Part shown: positions 46,564 through 54,613 of the stretch, piece after piece
Layout of the letters: each line of letters starts with the position of its first letter
Position numbering within the stretch: position 1 is the first letter of the stretch
From: Methanocalculus alkaliphilus
GTDB taxonomy: Archaea; Halobacteriota; Methanomicrobia; Methanomicrobiales; Methanocorpusculaceae
NCBI RefSeq assembly: GCF_024170505.1
Contig: NZ_JALJYG010000004.1
Coordinates: 1-64,000, forward strand
Length of the DNA stretch: 64,000 nt
Direction: 5' to 3'
Notes under the pieces: model-generated
What the model was told of the DNA's origin: nothing
What the model saw: the letters and a program-made list of their open reading frames with translations, nothing else
The model's database searches: none
Made by a program: the position numbers and the translations under genes

Positions 46564-46582
46564 TTTCCTGCCTGATTCGATC

Positions 46583-47422
46583 ATGATGGAGAAAGTACTA
46601 CTCTATACGGATGGTGCCTCACGGGGAAACCCGGGGAACGCAGCACTTGCTTACCTTGTCGTGCAGGGTGAACGGATCATCAGGGAGCATGGTGAACATA
46701 TTGGCCGAATGACCAACAACGAGGCTGAGTACAGGGCGATCATTGAAGGCCTGAAGGCGGCTGCACAGCTTGGCGCAGATGAGGTGGAGGTCTTCTCGGA
46801 CAGCCAGCTCGTCGTCAGGCAGATGAACGGTCAGTATGCCGTCAGGGCACAGGGGCTGATACCGCTTCATCGGAAGGCTCAGGAGGCGGTCAGTATGTTC
46901 TCCTCTGTCCGGTTTGCCTCTGTTCCACGGGAGCACCCCTATATCCGGATGGCAGATCAGCTTGCAAATGAGGCACTGGATGGAAAAAGATCCTCTGTGC
47001 AGGTCGAAGAGAAGAATCTTCCTGGCGTCGGGCTCAGGCCGATTGGCATTGTCCGATCTGCATACAAAGTGCAGGCAGATGCTCCACGGCAGGGGCGAAC
47101 TGAGCCGGTTGAGAGCATTATTGAGATATATCCTGACTATGAAGCCGGTTTGGAGAGTGTCTCCTCATCCCGACACCTGTTCATCCTCTCATGGTTTGAT
47201 CGCAGCAGCCGTGATGTTCTCTCTGTCGAACGCCCCGAATGGCCGAAGCCGCGCGGGGTCTTTGCAACCCGCTCTCCAAACAGGCCAAACCCGATTGGCC
47301 TCTCGCTCGTCGATCTCATCGGCATTGAAGGCCGCGTCCTCCGGGTGAGGGGGCTTGATGCGCTCGACGGTACTCCGGTCCTTGATATCAAGCCCTATTC
47401 AGCCGGTATAGATTCGCCATAA
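46583..47422 (+). CDS. Fusion: RNase HI-like domain + TsaA/TrmO tRNA methyltransferase domain
   Basis: Residues 1-135 are RNase H-like with all catalytic acids: L-Y-T-D-G-A-S-R-G-N-P-G (Asp), N-N-E-A-E-Y-R-A (Glu), V-F-S-D-S-Q-L-V (Asp) and R-M-A-D-Q-L-A-N (Asp). Residues about 150-280 are a TsaA/TrmO domain, with P-I-G-I-V-R-S and P-R-G-V-F-A-T-R-S-P-N-R-P-N-P-I-G-L-S. TrmO methylates t6A37 of tRNA using SAM. Two start ATGs (46583 and 46586) are adjacent; an open frame continues upstream through the IsrB element end but is not conserved. Fusing the two activities is unusual. Confidence 0.88.
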   Translation: MMEKVLLYTDGASRGNPGNAALAYLVVQGERIIREHGEHIGRMTNNEAEYRAIIEGLKAAAQLGADEVEVFSDSQLVVRQMNGQYAVRAQGLIPLHRKAQEAVSMFSSVRFASVPREHPYIRMADQLANEALDGKRSSVQVEEKNLPGVGLRPIGIVRSAYKVQADAPRQGRTEPVESIIEIYPDYEAGLESVSSSRHLFILSWFDRSSRDVLSVERPEWPKPRGVFATRSPNRPNPIGLSLVDLIGIEGRVLRVRGLDALDGTPVLDIKPYSAGIDSP

Positions 47423-47548
47423 AATGACTCGATATCTGATAAAACGTGATTGTGGCTTTTTAAATCCATCTTTTCATTTCATGCACCGATCTATACACCT
47501 ATAATCTCTCTTTGACAACCTCTTGTAGGAATAGATCTGAGGAATATT

Positions 47549-48412
47549 ATGGCGAATCAACCAGATGGACAGGATTGCAATGGACAGTGTGAAGGATGCA
47601 CATCAAAGACTGAAGGGTGTGACTCAAACCTTCCAAAGAAGGCTGATATCGATGTAAAACATGTGGTGCTGGTTCTCTCCGGAAAAGGCGGGGTCGGGAA
47701 GAGCACCGTCTCGGTGAACCTGGCATATGCCCTCTCAAACCATGGATTTAAAACAGGTCTGATGGATCTCGATATCCATGGTCCAAGCATCCCGAAGATG
47801 CTCGGGCTTGAGGATCACAAGCTTCAGGTTATGGGAGAGAAGATCCAGCCGGTTGGTGTGACGGGGTCGCTCTCGGTCATCTCGATGGCCTTCCTCCTCC
47901 CCGAGCGATCCACACCGGTCATCTGGCGTGGGCCTATGAAGATGGCGGCTATCGGACAGTTCCTCTCGGATGTTAACTGGGGTCCCCTTGACTTCCTTGT
48001 TGTTGATCTTCCGCCCGGGACTGGTGATGAAGCACTCTCGATCATTCAGCTTGCGCCAAATATCGCAGGTGCGATCATCGTGACGACTCCGCAGGATGTC
48101 GCTATCCTCGACTCGAGCAAAGCCCTCAAGTTTGTCGAACAGATTGGGATCAGGCCCCTTGGGATCATCGAGAATATGAGTGGGATGGTCTGCCCGCATT
48201 GCAGGGAATCAATCGACCTCTTTGGAAAGGATGGCGGGGCAAAGGCAGCAGAGGATTTCAAGGTACCCTTCCTTGGCAGCATCCCGCTTGACATTGATAT
48301 GCGGAAGGCCGGGGATGAAGGAAAGCCCTTCATTATCCGCCGTGGGGATAACCCGACATGGGCGGCTGTGGACGCCGTCATGGAGAAGCTTATCGACGTC
48401 ATTGAGAGCTAA
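47549..48412 (+). CDS. mrp: Mrp/NBP35-type ATP-binding iron-sulfur carrier
   Basis: The 287-residue P-loop protein has a Cys-rich N terminus (C-N-G-Q-C-E-G-C near 10-17), the deviant Walker A G-K-G-G-V-G-K-S near residue 49, D-L-D-I-H-G-P-S near 75, and the Fe-S binding C-P-H-C near 213-216. These proteins assemble and deliver Fe-S clusters. It is a single gene with AT-rich flanking DNA. Length and motifs are normal. Confidence 0.93.
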   Translation: MANQPDGQDCNGQCEGCTSKTEGCDSNLPKKADIDVKHVVLVLSGKGGVGKSTVSVNLAYALSNHGFKTGLMDLDIHGPSIPKMLGLEDHKLQVMGEKIQPVGVTGSLSVISMAFLLPERSTPVIWRGPMKMAAIGQFLSDVNWGPLDFLVVDLPPGTGDEALSIIQLAPNIAGAIIVTTPQDVAILDSSKALKFVEQIGIRPLGIIENMSGMVCPHCRESIDLFGKDGGAKAAEDFKVPFLGSIPLDIDMRKAGDEGKPFIIRRGDNPTWAAVDAVMEKLIDVIES

Positions 48413-48512
48413 AACCTCTCCATTCTCTTTTTAAAATCCAAAACAACAATACTTAAATCATCTTCTATCGATGATCTCATACGTATCATATCCGATACAA
48501 TGGTGGGAAATT

Positions 48513-49163
48513 ATGAAGATTGGAATTGTCGGTGGTACCGGAGATATTGGTGAAGGGATGGCACTTCGCCTCTCCCATCTCCATGAAGTGATTCTTGGAT
48601 CCAGAGATGAGTCGAAGGCATGTGCAACAAGCGATTGTACAATAGAGACACTGAAAGGCCGGGGTGTGACCTCGCACTGCTCGGGTGTCTCAAATCAGGA
48701 GGCTGTTGATGCAGCCGATGTGATCGTCCTTGCCCTGCCCTTTCAGCATGTCAGGGCAACCCTCTCAGGGCTGACCGGGTTTGAAGGGAAGATCGTTGTC
48801 TCACCTGTCAATCCGATGGGGAAGAAAGGTCATTTCTTCTATGATCAGCCTGAAGAAGGATCCGCTGCTCTCTATATCAAAAAGATGCTGCCTGAGAGTG
48901 CACGGCTGGTCACCGCGTTTAACAATATCGCCGCACACAAGTGGAAGGAACTTGATGCCGTCCTTGACTATTCAGTAGCGGTCTGCAGTGATGACCAGGA
49001 GGCAAAGAAGGTTGTCATGAGCCTCATATCTGATCTCCCAAACCTGACGCCACTTGATGCCGGCCCCCTCTCGTCATCATCGATTGTTGAGAGTATCACC
49101 CCTCTCCTCCTCAATATCGCAAAGAATAATGGTATGCGGGATGTCGGGGTCTATTTCAGGTAA
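48513..49163 (+). CDS. npdG: F420H2:NADP oxidoreductase
   Basis: The 216-residue protein begins M-K-I-G-I-V-G-G-T-G-D-I-G-E-G, the NADP-binding Rossmann loop of archaeal Fno/NpdG. Later it has V-S-P-V-N-P-M-G, F420-side residues, and T-A-F-N-N-I-A-A-H. It passes hydride between F420H2 and NADP+, supplying NADPH for biosynthesis in methanogens. ATG 48513 is chosen because the motif starts there, although an open frame extends 14 codons upstream. Its presence supports an F420-based metabolism, relevant to the FrhB-like gene in the glutamate synthase operon. Confidence 0.93.
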   Translation: MKIGIVGGTGDIGEGMALRLSHLHEVILGSRDESKACATSDCTIETLKGRGVTSHCSGVSNQEAVDAADVIVLALPFQHVRATLSGLTGFEGKIVVSPVNPMGKKGHFFYDQPEEGSAALYIKKMLPESARLVTAFNNIAAHKWKELDAVLDYSVAVCSDDQEAKKVVMSLISDLPNLTPLDAGPLSSSSIVESITPLLLNIAKNNGMRDVGVYFR

Positions 49164-49413
49164 ATAACAACCTACTTTATCCCCTCTCTTCTTCTTTCGA
49201 TCAGGTACTTGTGGACCTGACCATATTGCATGTCACATTCCATCCTTATTTATACTCTCTTCTTGCCGACCTGGTATTATGCGATATCCTTATATATTCA
49301 ATTTTTAGTAATATTTTTATACTGATGGAAGGAAATCTCTTATAACTAATAGATTCTACAGGGTAATGAGGTTTCATGGCGCTGCCAAATTGCCTCTTTC
49401 AAGGAGATAGAAT
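49164..49413. other. AT-rich intergenic region upstream of the orphan GltB-like gene
   Basis: About 250 bases hold no plausible gene. A TATA-like cluster (ATATTTTTATAC near 49310) and a later TTATAAC lie within promoter distance of the next start. No GGAA-N6-TTCC operator is found here. The ribosome binding site AAGGAG precedes ATG 49414. Confidence 0.4.
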
Positions 49414-51003
49414 ATGAATCTGCGAAGACCCAATGCAAATGAAGCAATCGGGACGTTTAATCGATCACGTGATGTTGTACCGATGTCAGGCATCTGCACA
49501 CGATGTGTCGACGGGTGCAAAGGTGGTTGTGATATCTGGCTATCATCATTCCGGGGGCGTGAGTCCATCTATCCTGGTCCCTTCGGGGAGATGACTGCCG
49601 GGGCTGATAAGAATTATCCTGTTGACTACTCGCATCTGAATATCCAGGGGTATGCTGTTGGTGCAAAAGGATTGCCGGAAGGGACTGAGATCAACCCGGA
49701 TACCGCCATCTTCTCAGCCGCAGACACCACGACGGAGTACGGATGGGATCATAAGGTGCAGATGCGGGCCCCGATCTTCACCGGGGCACTTGGATCCACT
49801 GAGATCGCCCGGGCAAACTGGGAACATTTCGCGATTGGTGCTGCAATTTCCGGTATAACCCTTGTCTGTGGTGAGAATATCTGTGGTATCGATCCCGGTC
49901 TCGTCCTTGATTCCAGGGGCAAGGTGAAGGAGTGCCCGGAGATTGATCGTCGGATCACGACGTATAAGAAGTTCCATGACGGCTATGGAGAAATTCTCGT
50001 TCAGCTCAATGTCGAGGATACCCGTTTTGGAACGGCAGAGTATGTCTCATCGAAGCATCATCTTGAGACGATTGAACTGAAGTGGGGCCAGGGTGCCAAG
50101 TGCATCGGTGGAGAGATCAAGGTGCAGTCTCTCGATTGTGCAACCGAGCTGAAGAACCGTGGATACATTGTCCTGCCGGATCCGACTCTCCCTGAGGTGC
50201 GCAAGGCATATGATTCCGGAGCAATTAAGGAGATTGAACGCCATTCCCGTGTCGGTTTCATTGGAAGAGAGGCGTTCCTTGATGAAGTGGATCGCCTCCG
50301 CGATATCGGGTTCAAGCGGATCACCCTTAAGACCGGTGCCTATTCCGCTGTTGAACTGGCAATGGCGATCCGCTATGGATCGGAGGCGAAGATCGATCTT
50401 CTGACCATCGATGGTGCCCCTGGTGGAACCGGCATGTCACCATGGCCGATGATGAACGAATGGGGTATCCCGACGATCTATATCCAGAGCCTTGCCTACC
50501 AGTATGCCGAGGTACTCCGGAACCGCGGAATGCGGGTGCCGGATCTTGCGATTGCAGGTGGCATTGCCGATGAAGCAAACGGGTTTAAGGCCCTCTGCAT
50601 GGGAGCACCGTACTTTAAGGCCGTCTGTATGGGTCGTGGCCTCATGATCCCGGGAATGGTTGGAAAGAATATCCAGAAGTGGCTTGATGCAGGCGAGCTC
50701 CCGAAGAATGTTGCAAAGTATGGAAATACGGTGGAAGAGATCTTCGTCTGTTATCATGATCTCAAAGAGAAGTACGGTGACCGCATCAGCGAGATCCCGC
50801 TTGGTGCAATGGGTATCTACAGCTATGTTGAGCGGTACAGGGTTGGTATGCAGCAGATCATGGCAGGAAGCCGGAACTTCAGCCTGAAATCAATCTCCCG
50901 CAATGATCTGATGGCACTCACCGAGGAGTCTGCGAAGGTGACGGGCATTCCATACGTCATGGATGCATACAGTGATGCAGCCGAGGCTATCCTTCTCAGC
51001 TGA
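49414..51003 (+). CDS. FMN-binding glutamate synthase-like protein (orphan, Cys-rich N terminus)
   Basis: The 529-residue protein has the glutamate synthase FMN barrel: G-Q-G-A-K-C-I-G-G-E-I-K near residue 213 and G-A-P-G-G-T-G-M-S-P near 335. It begins with an unusual Cys motif C-T-R-C-V-D-G-C-K-G-G-C-D-I-W (residues 28-42). It lacks both the ferredoxin domain and the 3Fe-4S C-x2-C-x2-C signature seen in gltB2. Proteins of this class are common in methanogens and are annotated as glutamate synthase, but their reaction is unproven. No GATase or GXGXG gene is adjacent, so true glutamate synthesis from glutamine is doubtful. A strong AAGGAG site precedes the ATG. Confidence 0.82.
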   Translation: MNLRRPNANEAIGTFNRSRDVVPMSGICTRCVDGCKGGCDIWLSSFRGRESIYPGPFGEMTAGADKNYPVDYSHLNIQGYAVGAKGLPEGTEINPDTAIFSAADTTTEYGWDHKVQMRAPIFTGALGSTEIARANWEHFAIGAAISGITLVCGENICGIDPGLVLDSRGKVKECPEIDRRITTYKKFHDGYGEILVQLNVEDTRFGTAEYVSSKHHLETIELKWGQGAKCIGGEIKVQSLDCATELKNRGYIVLPDPTLPEVRKAYDSGAIKEIERHSRVGFIGREAFLDEVDRLRDIGFKRITLKTGAYSAVELAMAIRYGSEAKIDLLTIDGAPGGTGMSPWPMMNEWGIPTIYIQSLAYQYAEVLRNRGMRVPDLAIAGGIADEANGFKALCMGAPYFKAVCMGRGLMIPGMVGKNIQKWLDAGELPKNVAKYGNTVEEIFVCYHDLKEKYGDRISEIPLGAMGIYSYVERYRVGMQQIMAGSRNFSLKSISRNDLMALTEESAKVTGIPYVMDAYSDAAEAILLS

Positions 51004-51092
51004 GATGTACAGGTACTCTCTCCAACTATTCCCTCCCCTTTCTTTGATATCCGGCAGTATTCTATACCCTGGATGTCAACTATTTTCTATTC

Positions 51093-52199
51093 ATGTCGTG
51101 GCGCAGTATCCTCTTTCTTCTCTGTCTTCTCTGCCTCTCTTCAGGATGTTTTCAGCCCGATTCCATTCCTCCATCGATAACGCCCCTCTCTACAGATACC
51201 ACCGTGCATCCCATCAGCCATAGCTTCCTCTTTGAGGAGAGCAGGGTGACGATCGATGTTCCGGTTGATATGGGGGTCTATCGGGGGGCACAGCAGTCGA
51301 ACAAGAGGATCTACCTCTACCGGGATCTTCCGGACTCGGAATGGTACCCGATCTACTATACGGCTTTCATCGATGATCCCCACCAGGACCCCTTCTTCCA
51401 GGATCTGATATCGGCACTCCGAAGTGTCCGCAGTGATCTCCGTCTCGATGATGACCGGTATCTTGAACTCTGTTCGGTCTTTGTCCAGTCACTCCCCTAT
51501 GATGATGATACCGTTCTCATCGAGCCGAAGTTCCCGATAGAGACGTACGGGGACGGGACCGGGGACTGTGATGACAAAAGCCTTCTGCTTGCCGGAATAC
51601 TCTCACGTGAGGGGTATGATGTTGCTCTTCTTTTATATCTCGAGGAGAAGCATATGGCCATTGGTATACGGGGGGATGGATGCAGTGATGTTGGCGATGG
51701 GTATTCCTATCTTGAGACGACAAGGGCACATTTTGTCGGGATCGTTCCCGACCGTCTCGCCGGGAATGTGACCATCTCCTCGACCCCGATCATCATTCCC
51801 GTTGGCGATGGGACGCTTGGGTATGGGGCGTGTCTTGAGACACGAGCTCTTTTTGATCTTCTCTCGTACTGCCGGGATCAGGTGGATGAGCTGAATGCTC
51901 AGATGGATCGAGAGCGTGTCGTCCTTGAAGGGATGAAGGAGGAGATCGCCGCCCGGCAGTCTTCAATGGAGCTCCTCCGCAGCCAGGGGAGGTATACCGA
52001 GTATAATCATCAGGTTGCCGGTTTCAATGCGGAGATTGAACGGTATAATGACAGGTTAAGGAGGTATAATGAGCTTGTCAGGGAGGCTGAGCGGTATGTG
52101 GGGATTCATACCACCATCCTGGACCGGATGTATGATCGGCATGGGTTGTACCGGCAGATGGAGAGGATCGGGATTCTTGCAGAGATGAGGGGGAGGTAG
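51093..52199 (+). CDS. Putative lipoprotein with transglutaminase-like domain and C-terminal coiled coil
   Basis: A signal peptide (residues 2-20) ends in a lipobox L-S-S-G-C, predicting a lipid-anchored surface protein. Residues about 110-220 look transglutaminase-like, with G-D-G-T-G-D-C-D-D-K-S (candidate catalytic Cys), E-K-H-M-A-I-G-I (His), and D-G-Y-S-Y-L-E-T-T (acid). The last ~110 residues are strongly helical, with repeats of E-I-E-R-Y-N-D-R-L-R-R-Y-N-E, so they are probably coiled coil. The domain may act as a cysteine protease or as a fold without catalysis. No partner is evident. Confidence 0.72.
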   Translation: MSWRSILFLLCLLCLSSGCFQPDSIPPSITPLSTDTTVHPISHSFLFEESRVTIDVPVDMGVYRGAQQSNKRIYLYRDLPDSEWYPIYYTAFIDDPHQDPFFQDLISALRSVRSDLRLDDDRYLELCSVFVQSLPYDDDTVLIEPKFPIETYGDGTGDCDDKSLLLAGILSREGYDVALLLYLEEKHMAIGIRGDGCSDVGDGYSYLETTRAHFVGIVPDRLAGNVTISSTPIIIPVGDGTLGYGACLETRALFDLLSYCRDQVDELNAQMDRERVVLEGMKEEIAARQSSMELLRSQGRYTEYNHQVAGFNAEIERYNDRLRRYNELVREAERYVGIHTTILDRMYDRHGLYRQMERIGILAEMRGR

Positions 52200-52253
52200 C
52201 CCGGGAAGCCTTTCTTACCGTACCATTTTTACCAGATTCCCCCATATTTTGTT

Positions 52254-52946
52254 ATGATGCCTAAGGTGATCGTTCATAGTTCGATCTCTCTTGATAATGC
52301 CGTTACCGGCTTTGATATTGATATTGAACTCCACTATGGCCGCCTTCATTCGCTCTCCCCTGATGCGGTCCTTGTTGGCTCAACGACGGCCCGCACCGGT
52401 ATAGAGATGTTTCTGGATGCCGCCATGCCGGAGGCGCTGGAAGATATGAAACACCCTCTGCCTGTTGCCGGTGATACCCGCCCGCTTGGCATCTTCGTTG
52501 ATAGTACCGGTGCTCTTCTCAACCGGCTTCATTTCTACCGGCGGATGGAGCATATCAGGGATGTCATCGTTCTCATCTCAGAGGCGACCCCGCCCGGGTA
52601 TGTCGCCTACCTCCGGGAACGGGAGTATCCGTTCATCGTCTGTGGGAGAGAGAAGGTGGATATTGCCAAAGCATGCAGAATTATCGGAGAAGCGTATGGG
52701 ATCTCCTGCATCGTCTCGGAGAGCGGCAGGGACCTCAATGATCACCTGATACAGGAGCAGATAGCAGACGAGATCAGTCTTCTGCTGACGCCGGTGATCG
52801 CCGGGCCGGGTGGGAAGCGACTCTTTGCAACAGTGCAGGCGCCGGTTGCCCTTGACCTCTTCGATCTTGAGGATCTGGGGAAAGGCCGGGTGCATCTTCG
52901 GTACCGGGTGGTGAAGAAGGATGTGGTGACGGGTGGCAGTGAATGA
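52254..52946 (+). CDS. RibD C-terminal / dihydrofolate reductase-like family protein
   Basis: The 230-residue protein matches the RibD_C fold. It starts K-V-I-V-H-S-S-I-S-L-D-N-A-V, has D-A-V-L-V-G-S-T-T-A-R-T near residues 40-50, and L-L-L-T-P-V-I-A-G-P-G-G-K-R-L-F near 180-195, the NADPH and substrate regions. Archaeal homologues reduce a riboflavin-pathway pyrimidine (2,5-diamino-6-ribosylamino-pyrimidinone phosphate); this copy is diverged, so that role is only likely. The gene stands alone on its strand. Confidence 0.75.
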   Translation: MMPKVIVHSSISLDNAVTGFDIDIELHYGRLHSLSPDAVLVGSTTARTGIEMFLDAAMPEALEDMKHPLPVAGDTRPLGIFVDSTGALLNRLHFYRRMEHIRDVIVLISEATPPGYVAYLREREYPFIVCGREKVDIAKACRIIGEAYGISCIVSESGRDLNDHLIQEQIADEISLLLTPVIAGPGGKRLFATVQAPVALDLFDLEDLGKGRVHLRYRVVKKDVVTGGSE

Positions 52947-53023
52947 GGGAACGGGTCAGGGAAGCTCTTTGAGGTGGGTTTTCTGTCTGAAGGGTGTGAA
53001 TTGGCTCTCTTTCACCATGATTG

Positions 53024-53671
53024 TCAGGGCATACCTGATTCGCATTCACCTTCCTTCAGCTGTCGGTAGATCTCCCCTATCCTGCCCCAGCACGCTTCCC
53101 CATGGCTCTTCCAGTCTTTTGCCGAGAGGCCGGAGGTTGATGGAGCGACAAATACGGAGCTCTCTCCGATCATCTCAGATTGCATGCCGTAGCTGATCGT
53201 CCTTTTCCTGAGGGCATGGTATGCGGCTGCCTTGCCATTAAAGACGATATATTGTGGAGCGTAGTCCAGCATCACCCTGATGAATCTCTCCCTGTCGTAC
53301 TGCTCTTTGGATAAGGATTTGTCTGAGCCTGATTCAGTCTTATTCAGGTCTGTCAGCCCTATCCTGTATTGTAATACGATCCTGCAATCCTCAATGGAGC
53401 CTGGCACTATCCTATCAGAACCGGTCATTCTGGAGAACTGATCCCAGAATTTATTTCCGGGACCGGAGTAATAACATCCTTTCTCAGCTGATATTCGGCT
53501 GGCGGCAGATCCACAAAAGACGATGAAGAGGTTATGGGCCAGGATATCTTCGAGAATGTGCATCTGTTTGTGATTGTGAGGATTGATCACCCATTCATTT
53601 TCCTCTGACTGGTGTCGATCCTGAAGGAATTGAAGCTCATTTTCATGATCAACGAAGTTTTGTTGAGACAT
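53024..53671 (-). CDS. Uracil-DNA-glycosylase-like (Mug-type) protein with a foreign N-terminal segment
   Basis: From about residue 37 the 215-residue protein resembles the UDG superfamily (Mug/TDG type): I-V-F-C-G-S-A-A-S at about 49-57, then Y-Y-S-G-P-G-N-K-F-W, I-G-L-T-D-L near 105, and A-P-S-T-S-G-L-S near 177. The glycosylase motif-1 Asn is not present as such, so activity is uncertain. The first ~27 residues (M-S-Q-Q-N-F-V-D-H-E-N-E-L-Q-F-L) instead match the N-terminal signature F-V-D-R-E-x-E-L-x-F-L of archaeal AAA ATPases. A related start occurs at 54956. The gene therefore looks like a chimera using another gene's promoter and start. Confidence 0.68.
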   Translation of the reverse strand: MSQQNFVDHENELQFLQDRHQSEENEWVINPHNHKQMHILEDILAHNLFIVFCGSAASRISAEKGCYYSGPGNKFWDQFSRMTGSDRIVPGSIEDCRIVLQYRIGLTDLNKTESGSDKSLSKEQYDRERFIRVMLDYAPQYIVFNGKAAAYHALRKRTISYGMQSEMIGESSVFVAPSTSGLSAKDWKSHGEACWGRIGEIYRQLKEGECESGMP

Positions 53672-53693
53672 TCGTAGACTACGTTTATGTCAA
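53647..53693. repeat. Duplicated gene-start segment, copy 1
   Basis: This segment covers the ATG and about 20 upstream bases of the UDG-like gene and matches 54932-54978 at roughly 38 of 47 positions. Both copies encode M-S-Q-Q-x-F-V-D on the minus strand and preserve upstream promoter-side bases. Confidence 0.65.
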
Positions 53694-53839
53694 TGAAACT
53701 GATTAAGGAGAGGGTGTGTGGCGAATACCTGATATGAGGCTATTAAAAGGATCATCCTCTCTTGTTGATGGTCTCAGGTGGATCAGTTTGTGATGAGTGG
53801 ATACGAAATATTATGTTCTATATCTACCTATGGGTTATT

Positions 53840-54070
53840 ATGGCAACAACAATTCAACTTCAGCCGGAGACAAAATCCCGTCTGGATGAATTAAAAATAC
53901 ATCCCCGGGAGAGTTATGATGAGACGCTCAACCGCCTCCTGGATATGGCATATGACCCAGAACCCCTCTCTGAAGAGACATTGCAGCAGATAGAGGAAGG
54001 GATCGCAGATATTCGGGCCGGTCGCCTGCGCTCACTTGAAGATATTGCTTTGGAACTGGGTCTGGAATGA
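53840..54070 (+). CDS. Antitoxin of a RelE-type toxin-antitoxin pair
   Basis: The 76-residue protein starts M-A-T-T-I-Q-L-Q-P-E-T-K-S-R-L-D-E-L-K and has the ribbon-helix-helix look of small archaeal antitoxins (strand I-Q-L, then two helices). Its tail is acidic, as expected for toxin binding. Its stop overlaps the toxin start (ATGA). I use ATG 53840; the longer open frame upstream is not conserved. Confidence 0.8.
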   Translation: MATTIQLQPETKSRLDELKIHPRESYDETLNRLLDMAYDPEPLSEETLQQIEEGIADIRAGRLRSLEDIALELGLE

Positions 54071-54339
54071 TCTGGCGAGTCCTCTTCACTCCGCAAGCGG
54101 AACGTGACTTGAAACGCCTTCCAATGTCTGAGGAGCAGCGGATAAAAGACGAACTAACTGCTCTCGCAGAAGAATCATATCCTCGCTTACACATAAAAAA
54201 ACTGAAGGGATACCAAAGCATTCCGATTTACTCTTATCGGATAGGGCGGCTTCGGATTATACTCACAATTGAGGATGATGTGATGGTCATCTTTGTGATT
54301 GAGATCGGAGACCGAAGCACAGTCTACCGAGAGTACTGA
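54067..54339 (+). CDS. RelE/ParE family toxin
   Basis: The 90-residue protein has the RelE fold: F-T-P-Q-A-E-R-D-L-K-R-L-P at the start, L-K-G-Y-Q-S-I-P-I-Y-S-Y-R-I-G-R-L-R-I-I-L in the middle and I-E-I-G-D-R-S-T-V-Y at the end. RelE toxins cut mRNA on the ribosome. It overlaps its antitoxin by four bases. The basic residues R-I-G-R-L-R are kept, so it is probably active. The pair lies in a patch of decayed genes, as is common for such modules. Confidence 0.88.
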   Translation: MIWRVLFTPQAERDLKRLPMSEEQRIKDELTALAEESYPRLHIKKLKGYQSIPIYSYRIGRLRIILTIEDDVMVIFVIEIGDRSTVYREY

Positions 54340-54378
54340 GATGGAGAGGTTTCGTATGGCTCTTCGCTGATACATGTT

Positions 54379-54577
54379 CATCGAAGCGGATGGTACTGCA
54401 GGGCAGTCTTCCTGAGCCAATCGCAAGAGCGTTGCCATGCCTTCACCATGTCCAGATCAGACCAGTCATCATTCCAGTACCCTGGAGCCACCTCAGGATG
54501 GAACTCCACACGCTCGAAAAAACCCTCCCAAAGAGATCCGAAGATAATCTGGCTCTCTCTGTCTCTTCATGATACAT
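54379..54577 (-). pseudogene. Frameshifted remnant of an unknown protein
   Basis: On the minus strand an ATG at 54577 opens M-Y-H-E-E-T-E-R-A-R-L-S-S-D. A one-frame change then leads into a coding-like stretch L-W-E-G-F-F-E-R-V-E-F-H-P-E-V-A-P-G-Y-W that ends in A-L-Q-Y-H-P-L-R and a stop. The amino-acid composition looks like a real, soluble protein, but I do not recognise the family. The required frameshift suggests a decayed gene. Confidence 0.35.
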
Positions 54578-54613
54578 TGGGGAGGATGTGTACATCTCCA
54601 TCATCTGGTCGAG

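Larger units (their letters stand above)
45270..46570 (+). mobile_element. IS200/IS605-like element carrying isrB, no transposase
   Basis: The boundaries are approximate. Two hairpins with the same core (45276-45295 and 46544-46563) bracket a structured non-coding region and a single gene, isrB. The right hairpin contains the isrB stop codon. No Y1 transposase gene (tnpA) is present, so the element is non-autonomous and would need TnpA from elsewhere in the genome. Subterminal hairpins without inverted terminal repeats or target duplications are the hallmark of this family. It sits between a PEBP gene and an RNase H-TrmO gene. Confidence 0.8.

Noticed and set aside
49300-49400. NrpR operator upstream of the orphan GltB-like gene (GGAAGGAAAT...)
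   Set aside because: No TTCC half-site follows at six-base spacing, so it does not match the operator pattern.
53700-53840. A longer antitoxin starting at 53762
   Set aside because: The extra 26 residues are hydrophobic and unlike antitoxins, and conserved sequence starts at ATG 53840.
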